Positions 62,239 through 64,000 of a stretch of 64,000 nucleotides of DNA are shown here, piece by piece. A program made the translations under genes and the position numbers. How positions within the stretch are numbered: position 1 is the stretch's first letter; the number at the start of each line of letters is the position of its first letter. Source of the DNA: Strigops habroptila (lineage: Eukaryota; Chordata; Aves; Psittaciformes; Psittacidae); contig NC_044284.2 in assembly GCF_004027225.2 (NCBI RefSeq), positions 40,162,420 to 40,226,419 on the forward strand. The letters are read 5' to 3'. A model generated the notes under the pieces. It was not told the DNA's origin and did no database searches. It saw only the letters and a list, made by a program, of their open reading frames with translations.

Positions 62239-64000
62239 ATTTTTTTAAATGTATACCAACACTAGCATTTCACTAAAGATCTATATCTCCCTCTGCTGAA
62301 CAGATGAGGGGAACAGCAGCCTTGATGGAAACCACCAACTGAGTTTTTAGCCTTTGTATGCGACAGATTCCCTATGGCTTGAAGTTACAGATGACATTTG
62401 GCAGGTTATGGATAATGGTCTTTACACACTGGGGACATTTTTTTTACTGACTTGTCTAAAGCTTTTGACACAGCAGCCCATAAAACCTCTACCCTAAATA
62501 ACCTGTCTCATATTAAGGAGAGAAGGAGGAGACATAAAACATTAGAGATCTTAATCAGTTGAGAAAAGGGCTCTGATGGGAGGGGGCAGCAAAACAGATT
62601 TCTCTAGAATGCCTTTGAAACTTTGACCTTTATGGTTTTAAAGAGCTGCAGAGAGATTTCTCAAAGGAATAAGGGATAGATAGATGCTGTGCAATTCAAC
62701 AACTGCCTTCTATCAGACTGTTGGAGAAAAAATATTCAGTACACATAAGGAAGATTTACTAATGCTACAAAACAAATGAAGACAATAGCAGTAGCAACCT
62801 GCAGCTTTTGGAAGAAAGCATTCTTTATGTCTGAATGAGAAGAAAAAAAAAAAATAGTGTTATTTACTGTTCAGACTCTTAACCCAACTTTTCTCATTGA
62901 CTATGTAACATGTATGACTCTACATGCACTAGAGCATGCAGGCTGATGTCAAAATCAGTTTTATACTACCTAGAACATGCAAAGAACAGCCATTTTATAC
63001 TAAAAGATGCTTTAATCCATGTTGTCTAGATGGACTACATCTCAGAAGAACTGAAACTTCACGTGAGCACAAATAAGAGGAGTCTTATTTGTACAATGAG
63101 TGTTGGATACATCTATTGAAGCCAAAAGTACTACCTCGTTTGCTAAATGGATCTCCCAATTGAACATCCTTTTTGCACAGTATTTGTTCTTACTGCAAAC
63201 CCATGCCAGTTCTGGTTCTTGAATGACTCAAAAGTTGTACATGTCACTGAGCTGTGATGAGGGAAAGGGCAGCACAGTCAGACTCCCAGGGACCACATGC
63301 TCCAAGAGGTCAAGATCATGTAGATAAGGGCTTGAGACACTAAGAAAAGTAAAAATGAAAAGGAAAATCCTCTCTAAGATTTTTAGGAGTGCATTTATGA
63401 AGCAACAGCTTTAAGGTTTTTATCATATCAGCAATCATCATACAAAAATAACCAAACAGGCTTCAGAATAGCCAAACAGGCTCTAGGGAAAGCACAGGCT
63501 GCTGCCATACGCATTACAATATGCAGCTGAGGACCAAATTATCAGTCAAACCTGATTTTAGTCTAGAACTACATTTTGCTTCACTAGCCTGAGGAGATAT
63601 AAGCCTTCTTATACTATGTTTTGGAGATGGTGATCTGATTCATTACCTAAACTGCTTTCAAAGCAGATTCCAGTGGAAGAGACAACGGATATTAAAAGTA
63701 GTGTCATAATCGCTAATATTCAAGCTTCAGATAAGAATGCTTAAACCAAAATCCCAAAGGTATGGTGGATTATGCACGCAAGACAATAAGCACAGGAAAG
63801 CACATGATGATACACAGGTATCCAATGTAGAAAAGCAGCAATGTACATGTACACACATCTACATTCTTTTTGTTTTCTTCTTGAGATTCAAATAGCTAAC
63901 AGGGCTTCTTTAGGGGAACCCAGCCCAAAAGTTAAAAAACTCTTCTCAAACATTTGCAGTGCTTAAATGCTCAGGCAATACAAAAAGATGGCTTTGAGAT

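Larger units (their letters stand above)
53304..64000 (-). other. COP1 intron, extending beyond the right edge
   Basis: At least 10.7 kb of intron upstream of the 53186-53303 exon. I searched by eye on the minus strand for the preceding WD40 exon, including the codons for RYHLAFG before the acceptor, and found no match. The region holds a CR1 fragment (59596-59742), a G10-A28 tract, a short hairpin at 57828-57853 and AT-rich unique sequence. Confidence 0.7.

Overview
The window is vertebrate nuclear DNA, almost certainly from a bird. It has CR1 LINE 3' ends carrying the ATTCTRTG-type terminal repeat, an avian-type retroviral solo LTR, compact split genes and one sharp CpG island. There is no prokaryotic gene organisation. 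Most open reading frames longer than 60 codons are chance or lie inside repeats.

One gene can be identified with certainty: the 3' end of COP1 (RFWD2), the RING/coiled-coil/WD40 E3 ubiquitin ligase, on the minus strand. Five consecutive coding exons were recovered with exact splice sites and matching phase: 53186-53303, 49288-49412, 48014-48174, 16533-16577 and 14555-14572 (ending in the stop). They encode about the last 155 residues of a roughly 730-residue protein, the final WD40 blades. Terminal poly(A) signals lie near 14263-14287. The upstream exons were not found between 53304 and 64000, so they should lie beyond the right edge. One intron, 16578-48013, is 31.4 kb and fills half the window.

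Layout. 1-2190 is moderately GC-rich sequence without a recognisable gene. 2190-2900 is a CpG island with a GCGGAG tandem array and a good minus-strand splice donor. It is a probable promoter and first exon of the next gene to the left; in mammals that neighbour is TNR on the same strand, but this is inference. 3018-14240 is intergenic, with CR1 fragments and AT-rich stretches that could be conserved noncoding elements. 14240 to the right edge is COP1. Its introns contain CR1 copies, three old L3-like LINE fragments, a 1,070-bp solo LTR in the sense orientation, long A or T runs, and A/C-only tracts.

The most unusual structure is a perfect 43-bp inverted repeat with a 4-nt spacer at 39496-39585, built inside a CR1 copy and looking like a template-switch event. 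I found no undescribed multi-gene system in this window.
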